Positions 26,539 to 35,321 are shown, counted from the first letter of the stretch. The stretch: 64,000 bases of DNA from Paenibacillus algorifonticola (GCF_000971975.1 NZ_LAQO01000026.1:1-64000), one strand, 5' to 3'. Notes: generated by a model from the letters alone, not told the origin. Made by a program: numbers and translations.

Positions 26539-27463
26539 GGGCAAAGCGATCATCCTGCAGCGCGCTGACCCGTGGATCTATAAGCATGTAGACGGTTGGT
26601 ATTATTTCACCGCGACAGAGCCGGATTATAATTATATCGAGCTGCGCCGCTCGCAGACGATCGTTTGCCTTGCTGAGGCCGAGCCGGTTGCCATCTGGCA
26701 CAAGCATGAAAGCGGCGAGATGAGCGCAAAAATTTGGGCGCCGGAAATCCATTTTATCGCTGGCAAATGGTACGTTTATTTCGCTTCGGGCCGGACGGAT
26801 GCAGGCTTTGCCCATCGCACCTATGTGCTTGAAAATGAAAGCGCTAATCCGCTGGAGGGCGAATGGACGGAGAAGGGCAAAATTATAATGAACTGGGAGT
26901 CCTTCAATCTGGATGCTACGACGTTCGAGCATAAGGGAGAGCGTTATCTGGTGTGGGCGCAAAATGATCCAGCGATCAAAGGCAATACGAACCTGTACAT
27001 CGCGGCGATGGAAAACCCTTGGACGATTCGCGGGACTCAGATTATGATCGCAACGCCGGAATATGACTGGGAAAAAATCGGCTATTTGGTTAATGAGGGG
27101 CCAGCGGTCATTAAACGCAGCGGCAGCATTTTCATCAGCTATTCTGCAAGCGCTACCGATTTTAATTATTGCGTCGGTTTGCTTACGGCATCCGAGGACA
27201 GCGACTTGCTTGATGCGGCTTCGTGGACGAAATCGCCGGAGCCGGTATTTAAGACGGATGAGGAACGTGGGCAGTATGGCCCGGGCCATAACGGCTTCAC
27301 TGTAGCGGAGGATGGCGAGACGGATGTATTTGTGTACCATGCCCGCACGTATAAGGAGATTGAGGGCGACCCGCTTCATGATCCGAATCGTCATACGTTC
27401 GTCAAGCAGCTGCATTGGTCGGAGGATGGAAGCCCTGATTTTAATGGATGGAATAAAGGTTAG
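26519..27463 (+). CDS. GH43 family alpha-L-arabinofuranosidase-like glycosidase
   Basis: A 314-residue five-bladed beta-propeller glycosidase. The three acidic residues are visible: base Asp in RADPWIYK, the pKa-modulating Asp in NLDATTFEHKG and the acid Glu in VNEGPAVIKR. SAKIWAPEIHFI and YGPGHNGFT are typical of intracellular GH43 arabinofuranosidases. No signal peptide, so it would act on imported oligosaccharides. The start at 26519 fits family length; the frame is open 39 codons further, over the solute-binding-protein remnant. Its own ribosome site is weak, so expression may depend on the damaged upstream frame. Confidence 0.85.
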   Translation: MQFTQNEGKAIILQRADPWIYKHVDGWYYFTATEPDYNYIELRRSQTIVCLAEAEPVAIWHKHESGEMSAKIWAPEIHFIAGKWYVYFASGRTDAGFAHRTYVLENESANPLEGEWTEKGKIIMNWESFNLDATTFEHKGERYLVWAQNDPAIKGNTNLYIAAMENPWTIRGTQIMIATPEYDWEKIGYLVNEGPAVIKRSGSIFISYSASATDFNYCVGLLTASEDSDLLDAASWTKSPEPVFKTDEERGQYGPGHNGFTVAEDGETDVFVYHARTYKEIEGDPLHDPNRHTFVKQLHWSEDGSPDFNGWNKG

Positions 27464-27508
27464 CGTACAATCGGCATCAAACGATATCAAACCTAAAATA
27501 AAAAAAGT

Positions 27509-27528
27509 GGCCCACATTTCTGTGGGCC
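27509..27528. terminator. Hairpin after the GH43 gene
   Basis: GGCCCACA (27509-27516) pairs with TGTGGGCC (27521-27528), loop TTTC. The A tract before it gives U residues only for minus-strand transcripts, so direction is uncertain. Confidence 0.6.
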
Positions 27529-27683
27529 TGTCCTAGTTATATGATCAACTGTGGGGTTGATAGTTATTATTATATAAACAAAACCTTAGTCGAACCTTAA
27601 AGAACTTTGTCTAACGATTGTCTAAAACGTGACTGATTGAGGGCAAATGTGACAAAAAGTGCTATAAGGTTGAAAAAAAGCTC

Positions 27684-27720
27684 AAATCCAGCTGAAGCCC
27701 TTGCTTTATCTGGATTTTTT
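27684..27720 (+). terminator. Terminator-like hairpin
   Basis: AAATCCAG (27684-27691) pairs with CTGGATTT (27710-27717) followed by Ts. About 220 bases after the GH43 stop. Confidence 0.6.
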
Positions 27721-27721
27721 T

Positions 27722-27916
27722 GAAATATAAGACTATTATAAGTTTCACCCTTATAATGGGCTTATATTTCACCCTCGAAACGGTAGCTTTGCCGCCAGAG
27801 GACGGCGACAGCCGTTTACGCTTGACGTATAGGAAAGTATATGAATTTTCTCATTCTTTCTCTATACGTTTCGCCAAAACGATGGCGTCTAATAGATAGG
27901 ACGCCGCCAGGCGTTT
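27722..27916. repeat. Composite palindromic repeat, copy 2
   Basis: X hairpin at 27722-27770 (GAAATATAAG ... CTTATATTTC with inner ATTATAAG/CTTATAAT), Y palindrome at 27777-27817 (GAAACGG, GCTTTGCCGCC, GGACGGC, AGCCGTTTACGC), a further AT-rich hairpin at 27825-27869 (ACGTATAG/CTATACGT) and a Y-like hairpin GGCGTC/GACGCC at about 27876-27916. Y here differs from Y at 7414 at only a few positions. Confidence 0.85.
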
Positions 27917-27979
27917 TTCTTAGTTTTTCGCTTTTGTCGATTAATCCCTGGGCAACTGTCACAATTCAGCATCTTTTAT

Positions 27980-27995
27980 TGTGATTTCAATCACA
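27980..27995 (+). promoter_or_regulatory. Fnr box and promoter of hmp
   Basis: TGTGATTTCAATCACA, a perfect TGTGA-N6-TCACA box. The -10 TATACT is at 28017-28022, 29.5 bases from the box centre, which puts the box near -41.5. Confidence 0.88.
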
Positions 27996-28070
27996 ATCAA
28001 AAACGTATTCCTTGTTTATACTAGTGAAGATCAAGTTTGAAGGATACCTAAAAACCGTGAGGAGAGTGCG

Positions 28071-29330
28071 ATGATGCTGAGTGAGAAGACCATTGCTACA
28101 ATTAAATCTACCGTTCCTGTATTGGAAGTCCACGGCACGACGATTACGAAGCGTTTCTATGAAACGATGTTTGCGGCTCATCCGGAGCTGCTTCATATTT
28201 TTAACCATGCCAATCAAAAACAAGGCAAGCAGCAAGCGGCACTCGCAAATACGGTTTACGCTGCCGCTCTTCATATTGATAATTTGGCTGCTATTTTGCC
28301 AGTTGTGAAGCAAATTGCCCATAAGCATAGAAGCTTGGGGATTTTGCCAGAGCATTATCCAATCGTCGGAAAATATTTGCTTGCTGCCATCAAGGATGTG
28401 CTGGGCGATGCGGCTACTGATGATATTTTGCAGGCGTGGGCAGAAGCATATGGTTTTATTGCCGATGCGTTTATCGGCGTAGAGAAAGAGATGTATAAGC
28501 AGGCGGAGCAGCAGCATGGCGGCTGGGAAGGGTTCCGGGCTTTTGTGGTCAATAAAAAGGTCCAAGAGAGCGACAACATTTCATCCTTCTACCTCGTTCC
28601 GGAGGACGGCGGTGCGATAGCAAGCTTTAAAGCCGGGCAATATGTGAGCATGAAAAGGGAACTGCCTAATGATGCCTATACCCATATTCGCCAATACAGT
28701 TTATCGGATTCGCCAAGCAAGCCTTATTATCGCATTTCGGTCAAACGCGAGGATGGGCGGGATGACCTGCCTGCTGGCAAAGTGTCTGTGTCTCTGCATG
28801 AGCATCTGCGCGAGGGAGATGTCGTTCATTTGTCAGCACCGGCGGGCGATTTTACCGTTGATTTAGAGGATACGCGGCCTGTCGTGCTCATTAGCGGCGG
28901 CGTGGGGCTGACACCGATGATGAGCATGCTGCATGCTGTACTGGAAGCCAGTCCAGAACGCCCGGTTACCTTTATCCATGCGACCACGAATGGAGACACG
29001 CATGCGATGAAGGAGCAGGTATCCGCGCTTGCCGGCCGTCATCCGCAGCTGTCCGTCTTCTACTGCTATACGCAGCCGACGGCGCATGACCGGGCGCTGA
29101 AGGATTACCACAAGGAAGGGCTGATCAATTTCCCATGGCTGCGCACAGTTATTCCGACGACGGATGCCAGCTTCTACTTTTGCGGACCGCAGCCGTTTAT
29201 GAAAATGATTAATCGCGCCCTGCGGGTATTCGACGTTAGCGCGGCTGATATTCATTTTGAATTTTTTGGCCCGGCTGAAAGCTTGAACGATGGGCAGGAG
29301 GAACAGCAGGAAACAGCGGATACCGTTTAA
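28071..29330 (+). CDS. hmp: Flavohaemoglobin, nitric oxide dioxygenase
   Basis: A 419-residue three-domain protein: globin (1-140, proximal His in AHKHRSLG near 85), FAD domain with RQYSLSD near 205, and NAD(P) domain with ISGGVGLTPM near 275 and CGPQPF near 385. Hmp oxidises NO to nitrate with O2 and NAD(P)H in the cytoplasm, and can reduce NO slowly without O2. ATGATG follows GAGGAGAG. The perfect Fnr box upstream fits induction during nitrate respiration. Its stop abuts the stop of the convergent regulator gene with no space. Confidence 0.95.
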   Translation: MMLSEKTIATIKSTVPVLEVHGTTITKRFYETMFAAHPELLHIFNHANQKQGKQQAALANTVYAAALHIDNLAAILPVVKQIAHKHRSLGILPEHYPIVGKYLLAAIKDVLGDAATDDILQAWAEAYGFIADAFIGVEKEMYKQAEQQHGGWEGFRAFVVNKKVQESDNISSFYLVPEDGGAIASFKAGQYVSMKRELPNDAYTHIRQYSLSDSPSKPYYRISVKREDGRDDLPAGKVSVSLHEHLREGDVVHLSAPAGDFTVDLEDTRPVVLISGGVGLTPMMSMLHAVLEASPERPVTFIHATTNGDTHAMKEQVSALAGRHPQLSVFYCYTQPTAHDRALKDYHKEGLINFPWLRTVIPTTDASFYFCGPQPFMKMINRALRVFDVSAADIHFEFFGPAESLNDGQEEQQETADTV

Positions 29331-29867
29331 TTAGACGGATGCTTCTTTCATTGTTGTTTCGGCGGCCTTTGCCCGCAGCAGCCGATTGACCGTTTCGCGG
29401 CGCAGTCCGATTAGCTGCCCAATTTCATCCTGCGTCAGCACATCGCAAAGGGTAGCCGGTGAAATATGCTGATCGAACCACTGCTCCAGCTTGCGGAGCT
29501 TATCAATCGGAGCGGCCTGCGTCAATTGATCGATGCGCTGCTGCATCATGCGCAGCTTGTTTTGCAGCAGCAGCGCAATATCGCGGCATTTTTCCGGCCC
29601 GCTCTCCAGCGTTTGGTACCACTCCTGCGATGGCAGCACCTCAATATCGCAGGTGACCAGCGCTACGGCTGTCCCGTGATACGCCTGCTGGGTAATGAGA
29701 GAATGATGGGGAATCGTTTCTCCAGCGGTAATAATATTCATCAAGATCGGACTGCCATCCTCATGCAGGCGAATAATTTTGAGCATGCCGCTTTTAATGT
29801 GATAGAGCGGTCCGAGCTCTCCTTGGCGGAACAGTGTTTCTCCTTTATAAAGCAGCATAACGAGCAT
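29331..29867 (-). CDS. Short Crp/Fnr-family regulator
   Basis: A 178-residue cNMP-binding-fold regulator (YKGETLFRQGELGPLYHIKSG, residues 7-27) with a helix-turn-helix LTQDEIGQLIGLRRETVNRLL near the end. Typical family members have about 220-235 residues; here the first beta strands are short and only about 15 residues follow the recognition helix, so the wing is missing or minimal. The three Cys are scattered and do not form an FeS motif. AGGAAGGAAG precedes the ATG at 29867; the GTT-ATG three codons later is the alternative. It lies between hmp and moeA and shares an Fnr-like box with moeA. Confidence 0.8.
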   Translation of the reverse strand: MLVMLLYKGETLFRQGELGPLYHIKSGMLKIIRLHEDGSPILMNIITAGETIPHHSLITQQAYHGTAVALVTCDIEVLPSQEWYQTLESGPEKCRDIALLLQNKLRMMQQRIDQLTQAAPIDKLRKLEQWFDQHISPATLCDVLTQDEIGQLIGLRRETVNRLLRAKAAETTMKEASV

Positions 29868-29982
29868 CTTCCTTCCTGTATTTCTTATATGTAAATTATA
29901 TCGGTTTTTCATAGACGGGATCAATCAGTGCCAGGCTGATTGGTCTTTTTTTTGCAATATGGACATGCATAAGCTATTCTTT

Positions 29983-29998
29983 AGTGACCTATCTCACA
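29983..29998. promoter_or_regulatory. Fnr-like box between the short Crp gene and moeA
   Basis: AGTGACCTATCTCACA. On the minus strand CATATT (29961-29956) is 29.5 bases from the centre; on the plus strand TACATT with a TGn extension (30021-30026) is 30.5 bases away. A better TATACT at 30013 is too close for class II activation. Confidence 0.65.
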
Positions 29999-30065
29999 GT
30001 GGTTCGGCACATTATACTGGTACATTCAAATAAACGAGAACAGCTTTTGAAAGGACGGCCTTCAA

Positions 30066-31337
30066 ATGAACATACACAAGGAAAAAAATGATCGTAAACT
30101 CCATCGAAAAGCGGTGACACTAGGCGACGCGCAGCAGGCTTTGCTGGATCGGGTTCATCAAGCGGGTACGGTTAAAATAGCATTGGCCGATGCAGCAGGC
30201 TATCGCTTGGCCGAAGACATTCGCGCGCGCGAAGCGATTCCGCATTTTCGCCGTTCTGGCATGGATGGCTACGCCATTAGAACGGCGGATTTACAGCAGC
30301 TTCCTGTTATGCTGGAAGTCATTGAACAGCTGCCATGCGGTACTGTGCCGACAAAAGTGATTACACCTGGCACTGCAGCGCGGATTATGACCGGCGGGAT
30401 GGTGCCGGATGGTGCCGATGCCGTCATCATGCTGGAAATGACCGAGGAGGCCGAACAGGCTGGCCAGCCCTATGTCCAGCTGCGCAAAGCGGTGCCCGTC
30501 GGCGCGAACATTTCGCCAATCGGCGAGGAAGCGCGTGCTCAGGAGCTGCTGCTGGAGGCGGGCGAGAGCATCGGACCAGGGCAGATGGCGCTGCTGAGCG
30601 CACTTGGCTGCGCAGAGGTTCTCGTGTACCGCAAGCCGCTCGTTGCGATCGTTTCAACAGGGAGCGAGCTGCTGTCCATTAATGATCCTCTGGAAGGCGC
30701 CAAAATCAGAAACAGCAACATTTATATGCTGGCGGCTCAGGTGCGCGCTTGCGGCGCTGAACCGCTTTTTGTGGAACACATTCCCGATGATTATCCGAAC
30801 GCTGAAAGCATGCTGTACAAGCTGCTCAAAAGCGATGTGGATATGGTTATCGCTACTGGAGGCGTGTCTGTCGGAGATTATGATATTATCGCGGATTTTT
30901 TCCTGCAGTGGGAAGGGGAAACGCTGTTTAATAAAATCGCAATGCGTCCAGGCAGCCCGACGAGCGCTGGCGTATGGAATAACAAACTGTTTTTTGGATT
31001 GTCCGGCAATCCGGCAGCCTGCTTCATCGGCTGTGAATTATTGGTGCGTCCCGTTTTGCTTGCGATACAGGGGGAGCGGAAGGCGGCAGATGTTCAAGCG
31101 CATGATGCTTTTCTTGCAGCCGATTATAACAAGGTAAACGCCTATCCCCGATATGTGCGGGGCATTCGTTATTTCCACAATGGACTGGTGTACGTGAAGC
31201 AGGAGGGCATGGATATGTCGAGCGCGATGGTTACGCTGAAGGATGCGAACTGCCTGATGGTTATTCCGCCTACGAAGACGGGCATCAAGGCTGGGACGCT
31301 TGTAACTGTGATTCCGCTTGCCGCTTCTACGTTGTAA
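30066..31337 (+). CDS. moeA: Molybdopterin molybdenumtransferase
   Basis: A 423-residue MoeA protein that inserts molybdate into adenylated molybdopterin. PHFRRSGMDGYAIR near residue 60, AARIMTGGMVPDGADAVI near 105, STGSELLS, ATGGVSVGDYD and the FGLSGNPAACF active-site loop are all present. It is needed for the nitrate reductase encoded in this island. AAAGGA is about 11 bases before the ATG. It is convergent with nrdD. Confidence 0.93.
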   Translation: MNIHKEKNDRKLHRKAVTLGDAQQALLDRVHQAGTVKIALADAAGYRLAEDIRAREAIPHFRRSGMDGYAIRTADLQQLPVMLEVIEQLPCGTVPTKVITPGTAARIMTGGMVPDGADAVIMLEMTEEAEQAGQPYVQLRKAVPVGANISPIGEEARAQELLLEAGESIGPGQMALLSALGCAEVLVYRKPLVAIVSTGSELLSINDPLEGAKIRNSNIYMLAAQVRACGAEPLFVEHIPDDYPNAESMLYKLLKSDVDMVIATGGVSVGDYDIIADFFLQWEGETLFNKIAMRPGSPTSAGVWNNKLFFGLSGNPAACFIGCELLVRPVLLAIQGERKAADVQAHDAFLAADYNKVNAYPRYVRGIRYFHNGLVYVKQEGMDMSSAMVTLKDANCLMVIPPTKTGIKAGTLVTVIPLAASTL

Positions 31338-31386
31338 GGCAGGGAGACCTGCACTATACAAGTTCTTTCTATAAAACATGCCATGA

Positions 31387-31443
31387 AAAAGCGCTGCCCG
31401 TCCCCCTCCCGCACTATATTCGGAAGGGGAAAAGGGCGGCGCT
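31387..31443 (-). terminator. Terminator of nrdG-nrdD
   Basis: On the minus strand a long GC-rich stem (GCGCCGCCC / GGGCAGCGC arms with an inner CCCC/GGGG part) ends in a TTTTT run at 31390-31386. Confidence 0.75.
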
Positions 31444-31512
31444 ACACAATTAGTGGTTGATGCGAACGGGCTTATAACGCAGCCGCCGCACCCGGCCTTC
31501 CTATTGTCTAAA

Positions 31513-33483
31513 TCAAGAATCTGCTGCTGAAACGCCAGCGGCTGTGCTAACGCTGTCAACAGCCTCTTCCTTCATGCGTTTACGAGTATTCCAGTCAAAA
31601 CGCCGCGCGTTGCTCCAGAAATTGTATTCTCCTGTATAATAGCCTTGCTCATCTACCTCCAGCTTTTTACGAGCAATCATTTTGACATAACCAATGACGC
31701 GGCTGAAGGTGGCGATATCGTCGCTGCCGCATACAGGGCAGGCGTGAATATTTTTTCCGTCCTCGGCAACGATTTGCTGGCTGCAAGTCAGACAGCTAGT
31801 CAGAGTTGGCGTAAGCGTAATGTATTGAATGGGCTTTTCGAAAATTTTCCTTAAATAATCGGCCAGCCTCTCCGGCGCCAGCTTCGTTTCAAGGAAATGA
31901 TGCAAAATGCTGCCCGAGGTCGCATAAGCCTGAAATTCGGCGCTGTTCTCCACCTGGCGCAAAAAGTCGTCCTCGCTGAACGGCAGCATGCAGCCCGAGG
32001 TCAAATAAACGTTATCCCCGGTGCCCTGCACGAAAATGCTGCGGTCATGGTTTTTCGCCCATTTGACATCATGGCGGGCCAGCTTGATGGCTGCATTTTC
32101 ACCCGGTGCATATTCGATGCCGCAGGCGACCTGATCGCGGACGATAAATTCATTGATCGTTTCCGTCATAAACTGCATAATCCGGTGGGCAAGCCGCTTG
32201 CCAGCCTCATTGTTCATCCCGCCCTCATAGCCGATGTTGATTAATCCTTCATGCATGCCGGTAACGGCAAACACATTGAAATAATTGGACAAATCGCGGT
32301 TTAAGGCGAAAAAGGTCGGATACAGCTCTTTGTTTTGCTCAATCCACTGCCGCTTGGCCATATGGCCTTCCTGCATAATGTCCAGCAGCTCTTTGATTTT
32401 CGCCAGCAGCTTTTCCTCATGTCCGCCGTATTCCATCAGGACGCGGTTCATATTCAAATTAAGAACCTGTACAGCACCTGTAGAGCCAGTGGAGCTGCCA
32501 AAAATCCCGCTACCGAGCCGTGACAGCACCGTTAAATCAATTTGCAATCGGCAGCACAGGCTGCGGCTGACCTCGGGATCACGCGGCTTGATGTAAGGGT
32601 TAAGACGGCGATAATGCTCGCTCTCGAACGGCTTGCTGCGGAAGTTTTCAAAATAAACGCCGCCCCATTGGTACATGCCGTCCAGCAGCTCCAGAAACAG
32701 TGGATTGCTGTAGTCAAAATGATCATCAATCGGCACCGTCAAAAGCGGAAAGGTGAACGGGATGCCATTTCCTGTGCCTTGCTTCATAACCGCAATAACC
32801 GCCTCATTCACCCGGTCAAAGTAAGTGGAGGGAATTTCCTTATAGTGCATGTCCAGCAGCGAGCCGCCAATGACGACAAAATCATCTTTAATTTCATCAG
32901 AAGGCTTGCCAAATTCCAGCGTAATGTTGGTAAATGCGGATTGCGAGCCGCCGCGCAGCGGCATATTCATTTCCCAGATCAGGCTTTGGAATAGCTGCTG
33001 AAGCTCCTCAGCCGTGAAGCTGTGCCCTCTGACCGTCTCCTCATAATAGAGGTAGGAGGCGGACACCGTCGTCATCTGCGAAAGCATGACGGCGCCGGAC
33101 ACCTGCTGCGACATCAGAACGACGAGGTTGCTGAAATGCCGCAGCAGCGTTTCGAGCTTTTTCGTCGGCTGCGAGGACATCATATTTTTCGCCAGTGTAG
33201 GGATGCCGTTCGCCGCAATATCCTTACAGCCTACACTTAGGCAATAAGGGCTAAGCTGCTTGTCGTGAATGTACACAACGCCGTCCCAATATAGCTCGGT
33301 GAGCGCGGGCGGCAAAATATGCTCCAGCAAATACTCCTCCTCGGCAAAATTGTTCAAATTATGGCGCAGCAGCGGCAGCGAATAGACGAAGTTGCTGTTT
33401 TCTCTTTTCAAATAATCGGCTTGCTTCGTTTCGGACCCGGAAGTAAACGTGCGAATAATATCGGTGGATTGGCTAAACATCAT
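31513..33483 (-). CDS. nrdD: Anaerobic ribonucleoside-triphosphate reductase
   Basis: Class III ribonucleotide reductase of 656 residues, a glycyl-radical enzyme supplying dNTPs without oxygen. The C-terminal part has a four-Cys zinc site (CLTCSQQ and CPVCGSDD, about 565-595) and the radical loop FSRVIGYVK with its Gly. There is no N-terminal ATP-cone: the catalytic fold starts within the first ~40 residues, as in Thermotoga-type NrdD. GGAGG precedes ATGATG at 33483/33480. It follows its activase nrdG by 11 bases in an Fnr-box operon. Confidence 0.92.
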   Translation of the reverse strand: MMFSQSTDIIRTFTSGSETKQADYLKRENSNFVYSLPLLRHNLNNFAEEEYLLEHILPPALTELYWDGVVYIHDKQLSPYCLSVGCKDIAANGIPTLAKNMMSSQPTKKLETLLRHFSNLVVLMSQQVSGAVMLSQMTTVSASYLYYEETVRGHSFTAEELQQLFQSLIWEMNMPLRGGSQSAFTNITLEFGKPSDEIKDDFVVIGGSLLDMHYKEIPSTYFDRVNEAVIAVMKQGTGNGIPFTFPLLTVPIDDHFDYSNPLFLELLDGMYQWGGVYFENFRSKPFESEHYRRLNPYIKPRDPEVSRSLCCRLQIDLTVLSRLGSGIFGSSTGSTGAVQVLNLNMNRVLMEYGGHEEKLLAKIKELLDIMQEGHMAKRQWIEQNKELYPTFFALNRDLSNYFNVFAVTGMHEGLINIGYEGGMNNEAGKRLAHRIMQFMTETINEFIVRDQVACGIEYAPGENAAIKLARHDVKWAKNHDRSIFVQGTGDNVYLTSGCMLPFSEDDFLRQVENSAEFQAYATSGSILHHFLETKLAPERLADYLRKIFEKPIQYITLTPTLTSCLTCSQQIVAEDGKNIHACPVCGSDDIATFSRVIGYVKMIARKKLEVDEQGYYTGEYNFWSNARRFDWNTRKRMKEEAVDSVSTAAGVSAADS

Positions 33484-33494
33484 CGGCCTCCGTT

Positions 33495-34166
33495 CTATTT
33501 TTGCGGTGGATGGTAGGGATTCAGGGAATAAGGTACAATACTGTCATACTTGTCTTTCAATTGCTCAACATAGGAGGCAATCTGGACGAAAAACTCCTCG
33601 CTCAGCAGCGGGTAACGAACCGTCCTTACTTGGCTCAGCCTGCTGTTGTGGCGAATGACGAGATCGACGGAGTCGAGGATGTCCTGACAGAAGCGGGCGG
33701 AAGGCACAATGCCGATAATCGCCTCGAACACCTCGGCATCCTCCACAGGGTCCAGCAGGTGAAAGGGCAGCTTCATATCGATATGAACGCCGTCGATCAG
33801 TGCTAGTTCTAGCAGCCGCTTCAGTTTGCCAGGGAACGTGCCATTCGTCATAATAATGATTTTCCCTCTGAAAATAAGGCGTACACGCCGCAGGAAGCTT
33901 TCCAGCTCCGCCTTGCTGCCGATTAAAAATTCGCCCCCGCTGAACAGCACGGCGTCGAACAGCCCATCGCTGCCGCCCAGCCGATCAAGCGTCTGCTCCG
34001 CGGTTAACAGCAAATGCGGAATCGGCTTCTGCGCGATTAATTCTGCATCATTATGGCAGCCGTAGCAGCGCATATTACAGCCGTTCCAAGCATGAATCAG
34101 CAGGGAGAGATGCCCGGGCAAATCTGTAAAGGTACGGATGAACCGGGGATAGAAGGTCAGCATCAT
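33495..34166 (-). CDS. nrdG: Anaerobic RNR-activating radical SAM protein
   Basis: A 223-residue radical SAM activase that generates the glycyl radical on NrdD. The [4Fe-4S] motif is WNGCNMRCYGCHN (C-x3-C-x2-C, about residue 31) and FSGGEFL is the SAM-binding GGE motif. AAAGGA lies before the ATG at 34166; the open frame 44 codons upstream crosses the promoter and is rejected. Gene order nrdG-nrdD is the reverse of the common order. Confidence 0.9.
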   Translation of the reverse strand: MMLTFYPRFIRTFTDLPGHLSLLIHAWNGCNMRCYGCHNDAELIAQKPIPHLLLTAEQTLDRLGGSDGLFDAVLFSGGEFLIGSKAELESFLRRVRLIFRGKIIIMTNGTFPGKLKRLLELALIDGVHIDMKLPFHLLDPVEDAEVFEAIIGIVPSARFCQDILDSVDLVIRHNSRLSQVRTVRYPLLSEEFFVQIASYVEQLKDKYDSIVPYSLNPYHPPQK

Positions 34167-34238
34167 GTTTTCCTTTCCACTGGAATGACTGCATTTAGTT
34201 TCAGGAGTTAATAGTAATACAACATATGGTATGCGTGA

Positions 34239-34254
34239 AGTGATAGGGATCACA
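34239..34254 (-). promoter_or_regulatory. Fnr box of nrdG-nrdD
   Basis: Plus-strand AGTGATAGGGATCACA. On the minus strand TACTAT (34216-34211) starts 30.5 bases from the box centre. In the plus direction no -10 fits before mobB. Confidence 0.7.
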
Positions 34255-34284
34255 GCAGCGTGAGAAAAAGAAGGAGAGGGACCA

Positions 34285-34797
34285 TTGCACACTTCCATTA
34301 TTCAAATTGTTGGCTTTAAAAATACCGGGAAAACGACGCTGACCGCGGCGCTGGTCAAGCAGCTTGCCGAAGCCGGCTGCCGCGTCGGCACAGTTAAGCA
34401 TGACGGGCATGATTTTGACATCGACCATCCGGGTACCGATACATGGCGGCATCGCGAGGCGGGTGCGCATAAAATCGCGATCACCTCGCCGCATCGTACG
34501 GCAATTATGGAGCAGCGGCCGACGCTGCTGAAGGAGCTGCTTCAGCAGTTTCGCGAGATGGACTGGGTCATTGTCGAAGGCTTTAAACAAGAGCGCTATC
34601 CGAAGATCGTCTTGATTCGCAATGAGGAGGATGAGGCGCTCGTTAAGCAATTAGAGCAGGTCGTTGCGGTTGCATCATGGTATCCAGTGAGTTTTGAAGG
34701 GCTTCCGGTATTCGCTGTGCAGGACAGCTCCGGCATGGCAGCTTGGATACAGGAGGAGCGCGGCAGGGGAGTATTCGCGCTGGAAGAGCCTACATAA
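34285..34797 (+). CDS. mobB: Molybdopterin-guanine dinucleotide biosynthesis protein MobB
   Basis: A 170-residue P-loop GTPase (QIVGFKNTGKTTL near residue 7; TVKHDGHDFDIDHPGTDTW; VIVEGFKQERYPKI) that assists MobA in attaching GMP to molybdopterin. TTG start with AAGGAGAGG. Divergent from nrdG. A structured, terminator-ended segment follows. Confidence 0.92.
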   Translation: MHTSIIQIVGFKNTGKTTLTAALVKQLAEAGCRVGTVKHDGHDFDIDHPGTDTWRHREAGAHKIAITSPHRTAIMEQRPTLLKELLQQFREMDWVIVEGFKQERYPKIVLIRNEEDEALVKQLEQVVAVASWYPVSFEGLPVFAVQDSSGMAAWIQEERGRGVFALEEPT

Positions 34798-34945
34798 GCG
34801 TATAAGTGGGGAAAGGTAGATTAAAGCGGAGTACCCGATAGCATTGGGAACGCCCCGTGAGAAGCTCGTGGTGCCACGAGGAATAGATAGCAGCACGAAT
34901 AGGCAAGCCGCGATGATATTCATCAGCAGCTTGCCTATTTATTTT
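34798..34945 (+). ncRNA. Structured 3' region or small RNA candidate after mobB
   Basis: Between the mobB stop and the convergent SufT-like stop lies a stretch with a perfect CTCGTGG-TG-CCACGAG hairpin (34865-34880) and a terminator ATAGGCAAGC (34899-34908) / GCTTGCCTAT (34929-34938). It matches no RNA family I recognise and may simply be the mobB 3' UTR. Confidence 0.3.
34899..34945 (+). terminator. Terminator of mobB
   Basis: Ten-base stem ATAGGCAAGC/GCTTGCCTAT with a 20-base loop, then a T-rich tail. Confidence 0.75.
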
Positions 34946-34948
34946 GGA

Positions 34949-35290
34949 CTAGCAATAGCCCAAATATTCTTTCGCCTCCTCCGACATCATGGCAGGCTGC
35001 CATGCAGGCTCCCAGACTACATTAACCTCAACGGAGTTAAAGCCCAGCTCACCCAGAAGCACATGCCGAACGCCGCCAGCAATCATATCGTGCATCGGGC
35101 AGCCTGGCGTCGTCAGCGTCATTTCCACTGTAATATGCTCATCCTTCCAATTCAAGCTGTACACGAGGCCGAGATCGACAATATTGACGCCAAGCTCGGG
35201 ATCATGCACCTTGCGCAGCAATTCCCATACTTGCTCTTTCGTACGCTCTTCCAATTGTTCGCCTAAACTTTCTTCTGATCGTTTTTCCAT
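34949..35290 (-). CDS. MIP18/PaaD-type iron-sulfur cluster assembly protein (SufT-like)
   Basis: A 113-residue DUF59 protein: VHDPELGVNIVDLGLVY, EMTLTTPGCPMHDMI (conserved Cys) and WEPAWQPAMM are family signatures. Such proteins (SufT, PaaD, YitW) help mature FeS enzymes. Its ATG follows GGAGAGGAG. It is the last gene of the DUF2249 operon under an Fnr box, so it probably supports FeS assembly or repair when NO is present. Confidence 0.88.
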   Translation of the reverse strand: MEKRSEESLGEQLEERTKEQVWELLRKVHDPELGVNIVDLGLVYSLNWKDEHITVEMTLTTPGCPMHDMIAGGVRHVLLGELGFNSVEVNVVWEPAWQPAMMSEEAKEYLGYC

Positions 35291-35321
35291 CCTGCTCCTC
35301 TCCTCTCCAAAGTGCCGTTCA

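Noticed and set aside
26504..27517. A 337-codon minus-strand open frame over the GH43 gene
   Set aside because: The plus frame carries clear GH43 catalytic motifs; the antisense frame has no recognisable features.
29922..29953. Hairpin CAATCAG/CTGATTG followed by eight Ts on the plus strand
   Set aside because: No plus-strand transcript is expected to reach it, and on the minus strand it is in the regulator's 5' leader without a U run, so it is not called a terminator.
30013..30018. TATACT considered as the Fnr-dependent -10 of moeA
   Set aside because: It is only 22.5 bases from the box centre, inconsistent with the 29.5-30.5 spacing elsewhere; it could be an Fnr-independent promoter.
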